Below are positions 31,221 through 43,550 of a DNA stretch of 64,000 bases, in pieces. The DNA is from Gerris lacustris (taxonomy: Eukaryota > Arthropoda > Insecta > Hemiptera > Gerridae), in NCBI GenBank assembly GCA_951217055.1, contig OX578283.1:26163427-26227426 (forward strand), read 5' to 3'. The notes under the pieces are model-generated. The model had not been told where the DNA came from, did not search any database, and saw nothing but the letters and a program-made list of their open reading frames with translations. Made by a program: the position numbers and the translations under genes. Each line of letters starts with the position of its first letter. The stretch's first letter is position 1.

Positions 31221-31704
31221 GTTTAACTGTATGCTATTGATTAAAACAACTGACTTAGTTGTGTTTATTTAATATTACTGTTGAGAACCTATTTCTTTAT
31301 AAATAATGTTGAAACGATTTCTAAAAATGAAAATATATACAATAGATAATCATATATATTATATTATTATGTTCGTAAAAATGTAATAAAAAGAAGGGTT
31401 CGTTACAAAGGCTTTATTAAAGAAACAATTCATATAAATAATTAATGGTTCTTTTGTGCTTTACAAGAAAAATAATATAAGATAATAGGAATATATAGTA
31501 GACAAGCATTAAAGGGTTTATATCCATGTCCCTTTGTTGCTAGAGTAGAAACAAAATATAGATTTAAAAAAAAAAACAAGTATATGAAATTTCATTATAA
31601 TCAGTCTTTGTTTCCAATAAGTGAAAAGGACTATTTTACGACATAATATTTAATATTTTTGTGACTGCTTTTGAAAGATATGTTATGTAAAATTATGAAT
31701 ATTT
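31221..31704. other. AT-rich sequence, nothing recognised
   Basis: No gene or repeat copy recognised. Confidence 0.4.
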
Positions 31705-31706
31705 AT

Positions 31707-32036
31707 ACACGGATACCCGTGCTTCGCTACGGAGTGTTATTATAATTAGGTAAGTTTATAAACTACCATCAAGAAACATTTAAATTATTTTACTATGCGA
31801 GAATATCTAGATTCTATCCCTCTCAATTATTTCAATACCCCCTCCTCTTTGATAAGATAATTTACAAATACCCCAAATTTACCCCCCTCCTAAATGAAAA
31901 TATGACAAAACTGTACATAACATCAATTACGGTACTCAAAAGCTTTTTTACGATATGCGAATATATTGTAGATTTGTGTAAAGAACAAACATACACACAT
32001 CCACACACACACATACGTTGACGTTTATATATATAG
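31707..32036 (-). mobile_element. Short Helitron-type element, copy 1 (decayed 3' tip)
   Basis: Read on the minus strand it starts CTATATATATAAACGTCAAC with GTATGTGTGTG. It ends with the hairpin CCGTAGCGAAGCACGG followed by GTATCCGTG, where CTAG would be expected. The inner part matches the last unit of the large Helitron at 32460-34635: TAATTATAATAACACTCCG and GGGGGGTAAA-like blocks. About 330 bp, non-coding. Confidence 0.7.
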
Positions 32037-32459
32037 TTAAAAAAATTGTAACGAAAAAGTATAAACTTTTAACTGTAAGTTTGTCCCCATGGATAGAATA
32101 CTTTCTTTACTTTACAAACATTACATACAATACTTTATTTTTTTTTTTTGGACTCATTAGGTATCCTTAACCACCATATTTATTCTTAATTGTTATGGTT
32201 ATATTACTTAGTTTTTAATATTATGAGTTGATGAATTACTTGTTAGTTCATTACAATATCCTTGACAAACTTATATCATTTTTATAGTGCTACTGTATAT
32301 GCATTAGTGTATTACCTTATAATTTAAACTTTATGATTTATTATTTTGCTATTATTAATTTAAAATGTTGTCATTAGATTCATAAGTACGCTATGTGTGA
32401 AAGCAAACCTTAATATAAGGCCAGCCTCACTTGTTTATATTTTGTAAATAAATTGTTTA
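32037..32459. other. Spacer between two oppositely oriented Helitron elements
   Basis: AT-rich and unique in the window, with a T run at about 32140. No gene seen. Confidence 0.4.
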
Positions 32460-34635
32460 TCTATATATATAAAAGTCAACGTATGTGTGTGTGTTTGTGT
32501 ATGTTTGTTCTTTATACAAATCTACAGTTTTAGCCCGATTTTGATGAAAATTTGCGCACTTAACCTTCAAAGCAAGGAAAAAATCAAGGTCTACATGAAT
32601 TTTCGAAATTTAAATTTTAGTACACAGGGGTACGGGGTACAAGTAATGAATACGGGGTCAAAGTAATGAATACCCTTCGTGATATATATCGTTGATAAAC
32701 TCTAAGAGTACAGTAATTGTTGTTATGTACACTTTTGTCATATTTTCATTTAGGAGGGGGGTAAAATGGAAAAATATAGCTATATCTTATTTGTTCTTTA
32801 TACAAACCTATAGTTTTAGTCCGGTCTCGATGAAAATTTGCACATTTGATCTTCAAAGCAAGGGGAAAATCAATGTCTACATGAATTTTCGAAATTTAAA
32901 TTTTGGTACACAGGGGTACGGGGTTATGAAAAAAGTAAGTGTAGATTGCATTAAGTTATGAATACGGGGTCAAAGTAATGAATACCCTTCGTGATGCATA
33001 TCGTTGAAAAGCTCTTTAAAAGTACAGTAATTGTTGTTATGTGTAGTTTTGTCATATTTTCATTTAGGAGGGGGGTAAAATGAAAAATATAACTATATCT
33101 ATATATAAAAAGAAGAGTATCTATATGAGAGAATGTCTTTTATACAAATCTACAGTTTTATCCCAATTTGATGCATTTTTACACTCTTTTTCTTCCAAAC
33201 AAGGTGAAGGTCACTGCCTACATGATTTTCTGAAATTAAAATTTTGGTACACAGAGGTACGGGGTACAAATGTCAAAGTAATGGATACCCTTCATGATGC
33301 ATATCGTTGGAAAGCTCTTTAAGAGTACATTAATTGTTGTTAAGTACGTTTTTGTCATATTTTCATTTAGGAGGGGGGTAAAATGGAAATGTATATCTAT
33401 ATCTATAAAAGTCAACGTATGTGTGAATGTGTTTATGTTCTTTATACAAATCAACAGTTTTAATTCGATCTCGATGAAAATTTGCTCACTTGACCTTCAA
33501 AGCAAGGGGAAGATCTCTGTCTACATGAATGCTCGAAATTAAATTTTTGGTACACAGGGGTACGGGGTACAAATGTCAAAGTTGAAAACCCTTAATGATA
33601 CATACTGTTGAAAAGCTCTTTAAGAGTACAGTAATTGTTTTTACGTGCATTTAGGGGTGTAAATGAAAAAAATATCTAAAAGTCAACGTATGTGTGTATG
33701 TTCTTTATACAAATCCATAGTTTTAGACTGATCTCGATCAAAAAATGCACGCTTGACCTTCAAAGGAAGAAAAAATCACAATAATGAATACGGGGTCAAA
33801 GGACTGAATACCCTTTATGATGGATATCGTTGAAAAGCTCTTTAAGATTACATTAATTGTTGTGATGTACAGTTTTGTCATATGTATTTTCATTTAGGAG
33901 GGGGTAAAATGGAAAAATATAGCTATATCTTATAAAAAAAGAAGAGTGTCTGTATGAGGGTATGTCTTTTATACAAATCTACAGTTTTATCCCAATTTGA
34001 TGACACTGTCTACATGAATTTTCGAAATTTAAATTTTGGTACAAAGGGGTACGGTGTAAAAATGTCAAAGTAATGGATTCCCTTCATATCATGCATATCG
34101 TTCAAAAGCACTTTAAGAGAAAAGTAATTGTTGTACAATTTCATTTAGGAGGGGGTAAAATGGAAATTTATAGCTATATATATACAAATCAACGTATGTG
34201 GGTGTATGTTCTTTATACAAATCTACAGTTTTAGTTCGATGTGGATAAAAATTTGCCCACTTGAACTTCAAAGCAAGGGGAAAATGATAGCCTACATGAA
34301 TTTTGGAAATTTAAATTTGGTACACAGGGGTATGGTACAAGTAATGAATACGGGGTCAATGTAATGAATACCATTGATGATGAAAAAGCTCTTTAAGAGT
34401 AGAGTAATAATTTTTATGTATTGCTTTGTCATATTTTACTGTAGGGGGGGGGGGGGGGGCGGACTTAGGATCTTTAAAATTAGCTTATCAAAGAGGAGGG
34501 GGTATAGAAGTAGGTGGGAGAGATAGAATCTAGGTATTCTTGCATAGTAAAATAATTTATATGTTTCATTATGGTTGTTTATAAACGTATCTAATTATAA
34601 TAACACTCCGTAGCGAAGCACGGGTGCCCAGCTAG
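32460..34635 (+). mobile_element. Non-autonomous Helitron with seven tandem 5'-end units
   Basis: The 5' end is TCTATATATATAAAAGTCAA, directly after an A. The 3' end is the hairpin CCGTAGCGAAGCACGG, then about nine bases, then CTAG followed by T. TC start, hairpin near the end, CTRR end and an A|T target are the defining Helitron features. The interior is seven direct units beginning near 32460, 32782, 33098, 33400, 33674, 33928 and 34176. Each restarts with a version of the 5' end and repeats TTTATACAAATCTACAGTTT, AAGCTCTTTAAGAGTACA and AGGAGGGGGGTAAAATGG. Only the last unit reaches a 3' end. No Rep/helicase gene, so it depends on another copy. Confidence 0.85.
34444..34459. repeat. G16 homopolymer in the last Helitron unit
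   Basis: Expansion of the GGGGGG block found at the end of every unit. Confidence 0.9.
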
Positions 34636-34639
34636 TATA

Positions 34640-35620
34640 CATATATTATAGAAAAAAAGCTTTTTAAATGTTTACATGAAATTAAACTTTATTTAGCTTA
34701 CTTTATCCTGAGGATTTCTTTACATTGGAATGTTATGTAATTTGGATTCTTACCTCCAACACAATTTCAAGTTTAAATAAAAATCAGCTGTCTTATCATC
34801 GTTATCAGCGTTACTGCTGATCAGTTAAATTTATACTTTTAGAATAACCAAAAGCACTTCTCTTGTATTTAATTAACTTTATGACAAATTCTATTAATGA
34901 TCAGTAGCATGCATTTTATTAATATCAAATAGACTATATCTCATAGGATATAAATATTTTATGGCCTAAAGTCCGAAAGCCAGCTTTAAAATTTATGTCT
35001 TACTTGTGAAGAGGTCATCATTTTTATCCTACTATCTTAGGTTGTTAACCTTAACAAATGATTTAGTCTTTAACACGTGCTAACTTTGACCTTTAATAAA
35101 AGTATATTTAGCTTGAAATGTTGTATTTTCTCTTGACATCTTTAATCATTCTCAGTATAAGCTCCCCTTGTAAACTTTTGACACTGGCTCTAAGCTGTAA
35201 ACTCAATAGAGGGTCGCAAGCTAGTACGTTAACTTAATACTCTAGCTTTAGGTTAGAAATAAAAGTCAAAGTTATTGTCCGAGTTTTCTGAGTTTAGGGT
35301 TAGCTTCAAACCTAACCTCGAGAATCCCCTAAACTACTTTCAACATTACAAATCAAAGTTTGTCATTTCCACTGAGATTTTTTTTTTTAACTTACTCTTA
35401 GTGAATAAAGAGCAAATTGGCTAGTTTATTGTAAATAATACCCGGAAAGTGAGTTTAAAATCGTTTAATGCCGATTCGTTTAGTGGCACATAGATTTCTT
35501 AAGTCGAAATATTTGACGAATGGTCACATAAGATTTGGATCTTATTCGACTCCCAATTGGGTTACACTAATTTTTATTCAATAAGGGGATATCATTTCTG
35601 TCAAAATTTGTTCGATATCT
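34640..35620. other. Unassigned AT-rich sequence
   Basis: No gene or repeat copy recognised on either strand. Confidence 0.4.
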
Positions 35621-36132
35621 TAGGGTAGTGACACACATCGCCACCCGGGTGGCGCCACCTGGTTGATGCCACTTGCTTCCGCCACCTGTCTTGCACCACC
35701 TGAGTTTTTACTTTTTTCGGCCAGTCGAGAAATGAACCTGGAGGAGATAGCTGTACTTACTTATCCTTATCATTATGTTCGTGAAAGAAGGAAAAAAATG
35801 CGTTTTTGAGTTCATCCAATAATTTCAGACAAAGAGAATACTAGTTTGTTTGATACAGTGTTGAATGTTGACTTCTCCGACTACCCCCGTATCAACGAGG
35901 ATAGTAACATTTTTTAAATTTTTTCCGAATTTTGCGTGGAACTTTCAACGATTTGATTAGAACATTGAAGAACAGTTTGGACTAGTAAACCCACTTATAT
36001 GAGGGATGCAGTTAGCCCCTGATTTGATTTCCCCTAGATTTTATTGAAGGATTAGGGGCTAAGTGGCAGGGTGTTGGGTGGCACCGTCTGACAGGTTCAA
36101 TTGGCACCGGGTAGTGCCAACCGGTGTCTGCC
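35621..36132 (+). mobile_element. PIF/Harbinger transposon relic
   Basis: A GC-richer patch with decayed inverted ends. Left: TAGGGTAGTGACACACATCG with CCACC repeats. Right: GGGTAGTGCCAACCGGTGTC then TGCCTA. It encloses the N-terminal part of a Harbinger-like transposase. At about 510 bp, most of a complete element is deleted. Family G sequence begins immediately at its right edge. Confidence 0.6.
35732..35985 (+). pseudogene. Harbinger-type transposase N-terminal relic
   Basis: From ATG at 35732 the frame reads MNLEEIAVLTYPYHYVRERR, then KKMRF, a TGA stop, VHPI and a stretch ending with FSDYPRINEDSNIF before further stops. R-R-x-W-V-H-P followed by an acidic F/L-rich segment and a Y-x-R-M-x-x-x-x-F motif is the N-terminal signature of PIF/Harbinger (HARBI1-like) transposases. 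Here the tryptophan codon of WVHP is a TGA. Several other stops follow, so the gene is dead. The catalytic domain is absent. Confidence 0.6.
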
Positions 36133-36345
36133 TATTAAGCGTTCGCGCGCAACGTTTGCGTAAACGTGCGCTTCAAAACTAAAATTGGAATTTTAGGACG
36201 GGAAAAAATTCTTTATCTATTCAATAAGACGAACATTTTTTTTTAAATAACATTTTGTAGAAAAACCAACAGCGACACCGCTATAAATTAATAAATATCG
36301 TTAAAACTGTTAAACGTTTAATGGATAAAAAAACAACGTTTTTAC
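36133..36345 (+). repeat. Family G repeat, copy 3 (5' truncated)
   Basis: Starts at AAGCGTTCGCGCGCAACG and continues through TTGGAATTTTAGGACGGGAA and GCGACACCGCTATAAATTA. Its 5' part is cut exactly where the Harbinger relic ends. Confidence 0.75.
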
Positions 36346-37507
36346 TTATACACTTACGCCGCTGTACTTCTATCATTCCCATTATCTATCAACACATCAT
36401 GATTCATGATTGTCTATTTTTTTTAATATTCAATACATATTTATTACTATACGCTTCAATGATAGAGCCACGCGATTCCAAGTTTATTGTGGTGTATTGC
36501 TAGCTGATAGATTTTGCTCTTTTAGTTTTACTCACATCAAACATTCAAAATGGGAATAGGCTGTAACAATCACGGAGCATGCATGGTCACTGAACATAAT
36601 CATAAATTTCTCAAACAACTAGACGAGTAGAGTATACTGAAACCAATTACTGACTTACAATTAATGATATAAGTATACTTCATGCAATTTGTAATAATAA
36701 ACACAACAGATAATTGACTATGATTACAGTGTTACCAATTATCCTAACACTAAGGAATACCATAGATATTGGATCTCTATTGACAACTTAATATTAAAGC
36801 CAGGCTCATAATCAATTTTCTAATTAATTGAAGTCGAAATTAAATTATTTCCATGTCTAAATACGATGAAACTCTCAACAGGTTAGATAATGAAGAGGAC
36901 TAAAGCAATATAAAGATTCTGGTGATTGACAAAGGGCTAAATTGGAGATTATTACTAGATAAAGGAAATGAAAGTAGTAATAGAAAGAGAAGTCTAAAAA
37001 TAGGAGTCAATATACAAGTAAATATCAAGAAGGGCAAAAGAAGATATAAGAATTCTACTATTTACAACTAAGGATAGAAGATAATAATACTCGTAGTTGA
37101 ACAATGAAGTTTGGTTTTAGTCTGGTTCATTGATTTCAAAATCAATTTTCTACAAAAGTTAAGTTAGACCTCAACTTTAGTTTTATCGTATCTCCGTTTT
37201 TCTATCTCCCTTTCACTGTGAATAAGGCAAAAATTATTCAATTGGAAATCAGCTTCATTGAAATTGCAAATGTCTCAACAGAAGTTTTGTTCATTGTAAA
37301 AGACTATCTTTGTCTTAGACGGTAAAGGGATTTTTCTTTACGGTGTTAGCTCGCCATTTACAGGGAATTTAAAATAGAGGATAAGTTTTATTTTTATTTT
37401 TTTTAATTTAAAATAATTAATGAATTTAGAACTGAACGAAACATGAAAAATGAAGGTATATGTTTAATATTGTGTATTGAAGATACCAAAGAATGGTATG
37501 GAATCTA
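36346..37507. other. AT-rich sequence, nothing recognised
   Basis: No gene or repeat copy recognised. Confidence 0.4.
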
Positions 37508-37795
37508 GTGCGGAAAGTAGCATTTTGCATGCTAGTGTGGAGTTTGCACCAGAGCGATACGAATTGCGTACCGTAATTTATCTATGATTGTAGATATTAA
37601 TAATAATAAATACAGAAAAAAAACAGTTACTAACAAATAAACACGCTAATCGTCCGATAAGGTAAAGAATTATTATGAGAACGCGCATTATAAAACGCAC
37701 ATGCGCAATGAATACAACTACGAAAAGAATCAGCTTCTAAGCATCTAAACCGAGATAAAGTGTTTATATTTCGTATCAATCGTAGATAAAGTAAT
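37508..37795 (+). mobile_element. Family M element, copy 2 (internally deleted)
   Basis: Keeps GTGCGGAAAGTAGCATTTTG, GTGTGGAGTTTGCACCAGAG, CACATGCGCAATGAATACAA and the ends TTTATCTATGATTG / CAATCGTAGATAAA. The hairpin centre is mostly lost. Confidence 0.75.
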
Positions 37796-40212
37796 ATATG
37801 TATACTCTTTTCAATGTGGCTTTTCCTGATATATAACCGGCTTTCAGATAAAAGCGGTAATAATCGGCGCCTAAGACATTGGACTCAGACAGAATTAGCA
37901 TTCTTCAGCTATATAGCCTCGTTTCTCTCCAACGCTCATAAAGCCTGCTTTCCGTTGAAAGCTGGGTTCACTTTAATAATGTGGGGAAGCTTTTTATACC
38001 CTCTATGGACCTTCATGGAAAATAGAGGAACGGGAACGGTATCAATAACTCCTGAGGTATTAGGTTTAAATGAAGCGTTATATTATAACTATAACTCTTC
38101 ATTACGTTGGCGTTACGTCATCAATTCAGTTCTGTTCTTTATTTCCGTTACCCTTTCGGATTCCGTTTCCGTTCTTTTTACGGGTAGTTATGTTATTTCC
38201 ATTTAAATAATGTTATTACAAAATAAAAACGGCAAAGATTTGCAAGATGTCGGTAGGGTAGAGGTTAAGGGGCGGTTGGAACCTTACTTGGAGCCCTCAT
38301 CCCTTCCTCTGCCTAATTAGTAGTTTTGCTACAAGTGTGAGTGCCTCTGTCGTGGGCCCTGCGGCTGACTTTAGATACTTAAGTCAAAACCTCAGCTGAG
38401 ACTCTGAGACCCCCAGATCCAGGTTTTCGCTTCGGCCTCGCCCCCGATTTTCATACGTAACTAACATACGTTTTATCTCCGGTTCTACTGGACCGATTTT
38501 TCTCAAACAACTTTTATCATAATTATATTATACATCTCTTTAAGACTTCATCACTGCAACTATTTTAGACTCATAGTTATTACACGCTTTTATAGGCCTC
38601 AGAAAGGGTGCCGTTTTTTGTTTTATTTTGCTTGTTAAATCCTTGTTGGCCCGAGAATTTTAAATAGATTAGATCTTTATAGCGATCTTACTCATCTGAT
38701 TTCAAAGTATTCATATTTTTATTATAGATAAGCGCCAATGTTTGTAGAATCTTCTAACTGCGTAAATATCTTCACTGTAAAATTAGTAGAAAAGGTATTT
38801 TACTACTTACTTTTACTACTTACTTTCGACGACCTTTTTTTTGCTCATAAAGACACTGATGGAACCTATTACCCAAATAACCTGTTACCGATCGAGAGCG
38901 GGAACGTGATAACCAATTACCGTCAAATAACAGTTATTACCCACCTCTAATGGAAAACCAAATTCAAATTACTTTTAATGACCAAACAAATATCCAAAAT
39001 CGCAGCTTTTCCCTCTACTCTCGAATCACCGCTTCCGCCAGCAACCTAATATAGTTCTTAAAATTCCTCACTCTCTTCTGTAAAGTTGTCTTTTGTGGTA
39101 TAAACCTTTAAATTATAGATATTCTTCAAAAGAATATTCCACAGGAGAATCCTGAATCAATCAATTTTAAGCATTTATTAGCAAGGTAATTGTTCATAGG
39201 AGTAATTAATGAGTCAATTAAGAGTGAGAGTCACGCGTAATAAAGAAAATTCTCATCAAAAGTAATAATAATACTGTACAATATAATTATCGGAGTTAAC
39301 AAATGAAAAATATCTTTAGAGTCAACGAGATAAGATTTGGTGAGAAAGTAAGATAGCCAACGTATGAGGCTTAAATTTTAACTTAAAACAAGTCTTACTC
39401 TGGCCGGTACTCTTAACAATTTATCTGTGTACCACAATTATATTTAGTTTGCTGCCAGCTTTACAAATGCTTGTTGGAAATGCACCTTTCTTTTTAACTA
39501 AAAGATGATATGAATTGTTTTGTTTCAAATGCATGCTAATAATTTTAGTTATGTTAAAATATTTTCAGAATATAATTTCTTAGAATATATTTTATGATAT
39601 TTAAAGTTTGAGACTGTCAATAAAATTGAATATTTAATCAATTACAAGAAAATGTTATGCAAGATCTTCACGGCAAGGCTTCTTTCAGCATGTTGAGGAT
39701 AAGTTCTGTGAAGGAAACCACAAACCGGTCTCTTGAGTAAGACTTGGGGATACCACTGAGTTTAAGTTTGTAACCACGAGTTCCTGATGAATGATTAATT
39801 CGAACAGTGTCTTACTTAGTGTTGAAGATTTGAGTATTAATTGAGATCAAGCCCCTAAGTCACTTGCAAAGTCCAACCAGCTATTAATAAAAGGTTTTCA
39901 AAGTACCTCCTTTTCTGTCCAGCGTTAGTTTCTCATACTTAGAATCAATCAATACCAACGTATTCGTCAAGTATTAATCAATACCCGAAAGCAGCAGTTA
40001 CCAAAGAATTTTGGTCAGCGAAGTATCGAATGGCACTGTGATTGGATCACTTTCTTCCGATAAATAATAAGCTTTCAGATAGAAGCGGACATTAGTGACA
40101 CCTAAGTCATTGAAATCAGATAGAATAAGTTCATCTAATACATTCAGTGAAAAAAATATTAATAGTTTTTAATTAAAGTTTTTATAATGATAGAGGAACG
40201 AACCATGATAAA
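37796..40212. other. Unassigned; one short repeated block, no credible gene
   Basis: GGCTTTCAGATAAAAGCGG with CCTAAGACATTGGACTCAGA at 37831-37893 recurs in altered form at 40068-40128. 38230-38460 is GC-richer. A 130-codon frame at 37814-38206 begins inside the repeated block and shows no domain, so it is not called as a gene. Confidence 0.35.
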
Positions 40213-40680
40213 TGTATTTTTATCTACGATAGATATGAAATATAAACATTTGATCCCTGTTTAGATGCGTAAAAAGTGATTCCTTTCGTAGTTGTATTCA
40301 TTGCGCATGCGCGTTTCATAATCGTGCGATAAGGTGAAGAATTGTTCTTATTTTGTGTTCTTTATTTCCACCCTAGTGCGGAAATAAAGAAGAATTCTTC
40401 ACCTTATCGCACGATTTCCGAGTTTGTTTACATTTAACGAAAATAACTTACAGTTTGTTTAATTAATAAAGCAACTGTTTTTACCAAGTTGTAGTGCTAA
40501 ACAATGTATATTTAATGATTTCTGTATTTATTATTAAAATCTAACAATCGTGGATAAAGTACGGAACGCAACTCGTGCGAAAACTAATGCATTTTGCTTT
40601 GCTTGTTTAGTTTTACTATCCTCGCTATCGCTCGGGTGGAAACTCCACACTCGCATGCAAAATGCTACTATCCGCACTAG
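40213..40680 (-). mobile_element. Family M element, copy 3
   Basis: Reverse-complement copy with GCGCATGCGCGTTTCATAAT, an imperfect hairpin AAGGTGAAGAATTGTTCTTA / GAAGAATTCTTCACCTT, AATCGTGGATAAAGTACGGA and CCACACTCGCATGCAAAATG. Confidence 0.78.
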
Positions 40681-40684
40681 ATGC

Positions 40685-41585
40685 GTAATGTGCTATTTTA
40701 TACGTCAAAAATTCCTATAGTCTTTCAATATTGAAAATAGTCAGTGATCAAGTAAATTAAAAAGATATTTTACATCATTCAAAGAATTATAGGAAAATAG
40801 CAAATTCGAGTTTATTGACAGTTTCTAAAATCATATATTGATAATACAATTATTAATTCTTTGTATTTACGACAGCATATAAAAGTGCTAAAGACATAAA
40901 AGTGAACTTGACTCTGATAAGGAAAGTGTATCATATAGAAAATATAAAGTTATTCAGGAGTTAAATGGTTTAAGTAAAGTATAAAATAAAGAAGTTTTAA
41001 ATACAATTTTTCACCCCAAAAGACCATTTATATTCTCGCTTTACTTTTTTGTGAGAGATGTTGAATATTCATCAGTAGGGGTGTTGAATAACTCAGCTCT
41101 GTTTAAACTTCCTTAAAATTCCAACTATTTTTTCTTTTCAAATCTTCACCTGATCTTATTTGGGACCATAATCATTGGTATTAATGTATTCAATTGCAAC
41201 TTATTTATTCAATTACGTTTCACAGAGTTTCTTCAAAAGGGAATTATATTTTATTTAAGGATTACTTTGTTTTGTCGAGAGAGTAAATGTATTTTTTTTT
41301 TTTTTTATTACTTCTTCTAATTATAGTACCAAATTAGATGCGATAATATTGTCGCTTTTCATTTCATTGTTCCTACAATGAATACATAACAGAGGTTTAC
41401 TAACTTTAAACAATATTTGCAAATTTCTATTCATTTAGTGTAATTCTAATAGGCTAGAAAATTATAGTAGTGAGGTAAACTGCAATTGTTAAACAAAAGA
41501 AGAAACTAACTTTTGGAAAAGAATATCCTAATGTCATGTTCTGGAGCCCGGGAGTGAAAAAAACGACCGTCACAAAACCAAGCGT
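40685..41585. other. AT-rich sequence, nothing recognised
   Basis: T16-type run at about 41291-41306; no gene or repeat copy recognised. Confidence 0.4.
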
Positions 41586-41589
41586 CACA

Positions 41590-41930
41590 AAATCTACCGA
41601 TGACGATACCTTGAGTAAAAGATGACCGAGGTAGTTGAAATTTGGTACACATGTTTATTTGACCAATGCCCAGGCTGAGATCGTTAGAAAATGTTATCCG
41701 CCCAAGCGCTCACGCGCAACGCATGCGTAAACGTAAGCTTCAAATTTAAAATTGGAATTTTAGGACGGGAAAAAACTTCATCTATTTAATGAGACAAACA
41801 ACTTTTATAAATATTTTTTTTTTAGTAAAACAAACACAGACACTGCTATGAAGTGATAAAGATCGCTAAATTTATTAAAGCGGACCTATACGTTTAAAAT
41901 AAAGAAAACATCGTTTTTACCGATTTTTTT
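41590..41930 (+). repeat. Family G repeat, copy 4
   Basis: Contains TTGAAATTTGGTACACATG, CAACGCATGCGTAAACGTAA, AATTGGAATTTTAGGACGGG, GACACTGCTATGAAGTGATA and GCGGACCTATACGTTTAA. Confidence 0.78.
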
Positions 41931-42012
41931 TTTTTTTTTTTTTTTTTCCGGGGGGTTCTTACACCCGAAGACTCAGGCCACTTAGGTTGGCCCATCGAAC
42001 AAACCCAGGTTA
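41927..42012 (-). repeat. Possible retroposon tail (poly(A) on the minus strand)
   Basis: A T21 run followed by CCGGGGGGTTCTTACACCC and about 60 GC-richer bases. On the minus strand this reads as a short body ending in poly(A). No coding sequence or promoter is visible, so the class is unknown. Confidence 0.35.
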
Positions 42013-42740
42013 GGGACCGAAATCTTCAAACTACTTTTACTAAAATACGAAATTATGTAACAATAAAGAATTAGTAGGCCGGGTAGGTAGAAAACAGTCC
42101 TATTTTATAATATTTTAAATTAGTAGCCATACTCATTAACTATAAACTTATCATGATTAACTTTTTCTCAATATTCAATACATATTTATTGTAAGACGCT
42201 TGCTTTAATGATACAAATAATGATTTTCTTTTAATTTTGCCGCTAGGTACATACAGTTAGTTACTTTTAATTTTGTCTCTTTTCTAACTCCGCCATGTAT
42301 AAGTAGTTGGCAACGTATAAGTACTTAGCAGTGTGATTTTATAATTCAAATTTAATGAAAAATGTAAGGAACTTCGTTCCTACCGGGTGTCCCGCGACAC
42401 CACACGTATTTTTTTTAATTTCTCTAAAGTAAATGAGTCCAATGAGACAAACTATGCCAAGTCTCGCGTAAAAAGTTGTGAGATCAGAGATTTAGCCAAG
42501 TCTCCCTCTGTGCTAGTAAGTTAAACGAGATCAAATATATCCAGTACAAGAAAATTATGCTGAATGATGTTGTTTGTCAACATTATTCCCAAATCACTGC
42601 ATATTTTAATTTATAACTTCTGACTTGGCAATTATACAGTACAAAGAGGTCAAACAGTTTGCATCAATAAATAATCCCCCCCCCCCTCTATGTTATATTA
42701 AGATTTTTTAAAAAAGAAGTGTTATAAGAAGTGTAACACA
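42013..42740. other. Unassigned sequence
   Basis: C9 run at about 42677; otherwise nothing recognised. Confidence 0.35.
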
Positions 42741-42744
42741 TCTT

Positions 42745-43018
42745 TGTATCCTCGTGCTCGATCATATTATGTTATGCAGTGTCATACACAACTTCGTATC
42801 CTCGTGCTCGATCACATTATGTTATACAGTGTCGTAAACAATTTTTTATTCTCCTGCTCGATCACATTATGTTATGCAGTGTCGTATACAACTTTGTATC
42901 CTCGTGCTCGATCACATTATGTTATGCAGTGTCGTATATATACAACTTTTTACTCTCGTGCTCGATCACATTATGTTATGTAGTGTCGTAAACAACGTTG
43001 TATCCTCGTGCTCGATCG
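42745..43018 (+). repeat. 50-bp minisatellite, six units
   Basis: CCTCGTGCTCGATCACATTA with TGTTATGCAGTGTCGTA recurs with unit starts near 42750, 42800, 42850, 42900, 42954 and 43004. The fifth interval is 54 bp because of an ATAT insertion. Frames through it are repeats of the same peptide and are not genes. Confidence 0.95.
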
Positions 43019-43284
43019 ACATAATTGCTGCCAGAAAGAGCTTCGAGATTTCTATCGAGATTACTTTCTGTAATGGTCCATTTGTCATCGACCTTGTTAA
43101 ACCAGGAAATCCTATCTTATTATTTATGTAATCTGTATGTTTTGTGTAACATACATATTACAACACATACATATACAATATTATTGTGTAATGTAAATTG
43201 GTAGTTTTGTTAAAAGAACTGAAATAAACCTATAAATGTTTGTTTTTAAGTAGCAGGTTATTGGGTTTGGTTAGCTGTAGACCC

Positions 43285-43318
43285 TTGAGTAAAGGTTTAA
43301 GAAAACCGGAAACGTCGG
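43285..43318 (+). ncRNA. Weak hammerhead-like motif
   Basis: A stem GGTTT/AAACC is followed by GGAAACGTCGG, as in the motifs at 7674 and 15396. The upstream strand is CTTGAGTAAA rather than CTGANGA. Confidence 0.25.
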
Positions 43319-43444
43319 AATTGGAGCATAATTTAATTTGAGAGCATGATCAGTTTGTTTTGTTAAGAAAAGGTCGGGAATTTTTATAAACTTATTATTT
43401 ACGATAAAACAATGGTGTAATTTTAATTAAGAGGCAAACAATAT

Positions 43445-43550
43445 AGAATATTCAGTTAGACTAGAATATTACTCAACTAAGAAGACTATAATATTCAACT
43501 CAGAAGACTAGAATATTTAACTCAGAAGACTAGAATATTTAACTGCAAAG
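43445..43550 (+). repeat. Short tandem repeat, about 22-25 bp unit
   Basis: Four to five units of AGAAGACTAGAATATTTAAC with small changes. Confidence 0.85.

Noticed and set aside
37814..38206. 130-codon frame, the longest outside the LTR element
   Set aside because: Starts inside a short repeated block, shows no domain or motif and no splice or promoter context. It was left unassigned.
42745..43018. CRISPR-like array of evenly spaced repeats
   Set aside because: There are no unique spacers: the whole 50-bp unit repeats. The genome is also clearly eukaryotic.
42744..43131. Three overlapping frames of 70-85 codons
   Set aside because: They are the three readings of the 50-bp minisatellite and encode the same repeated peptide.
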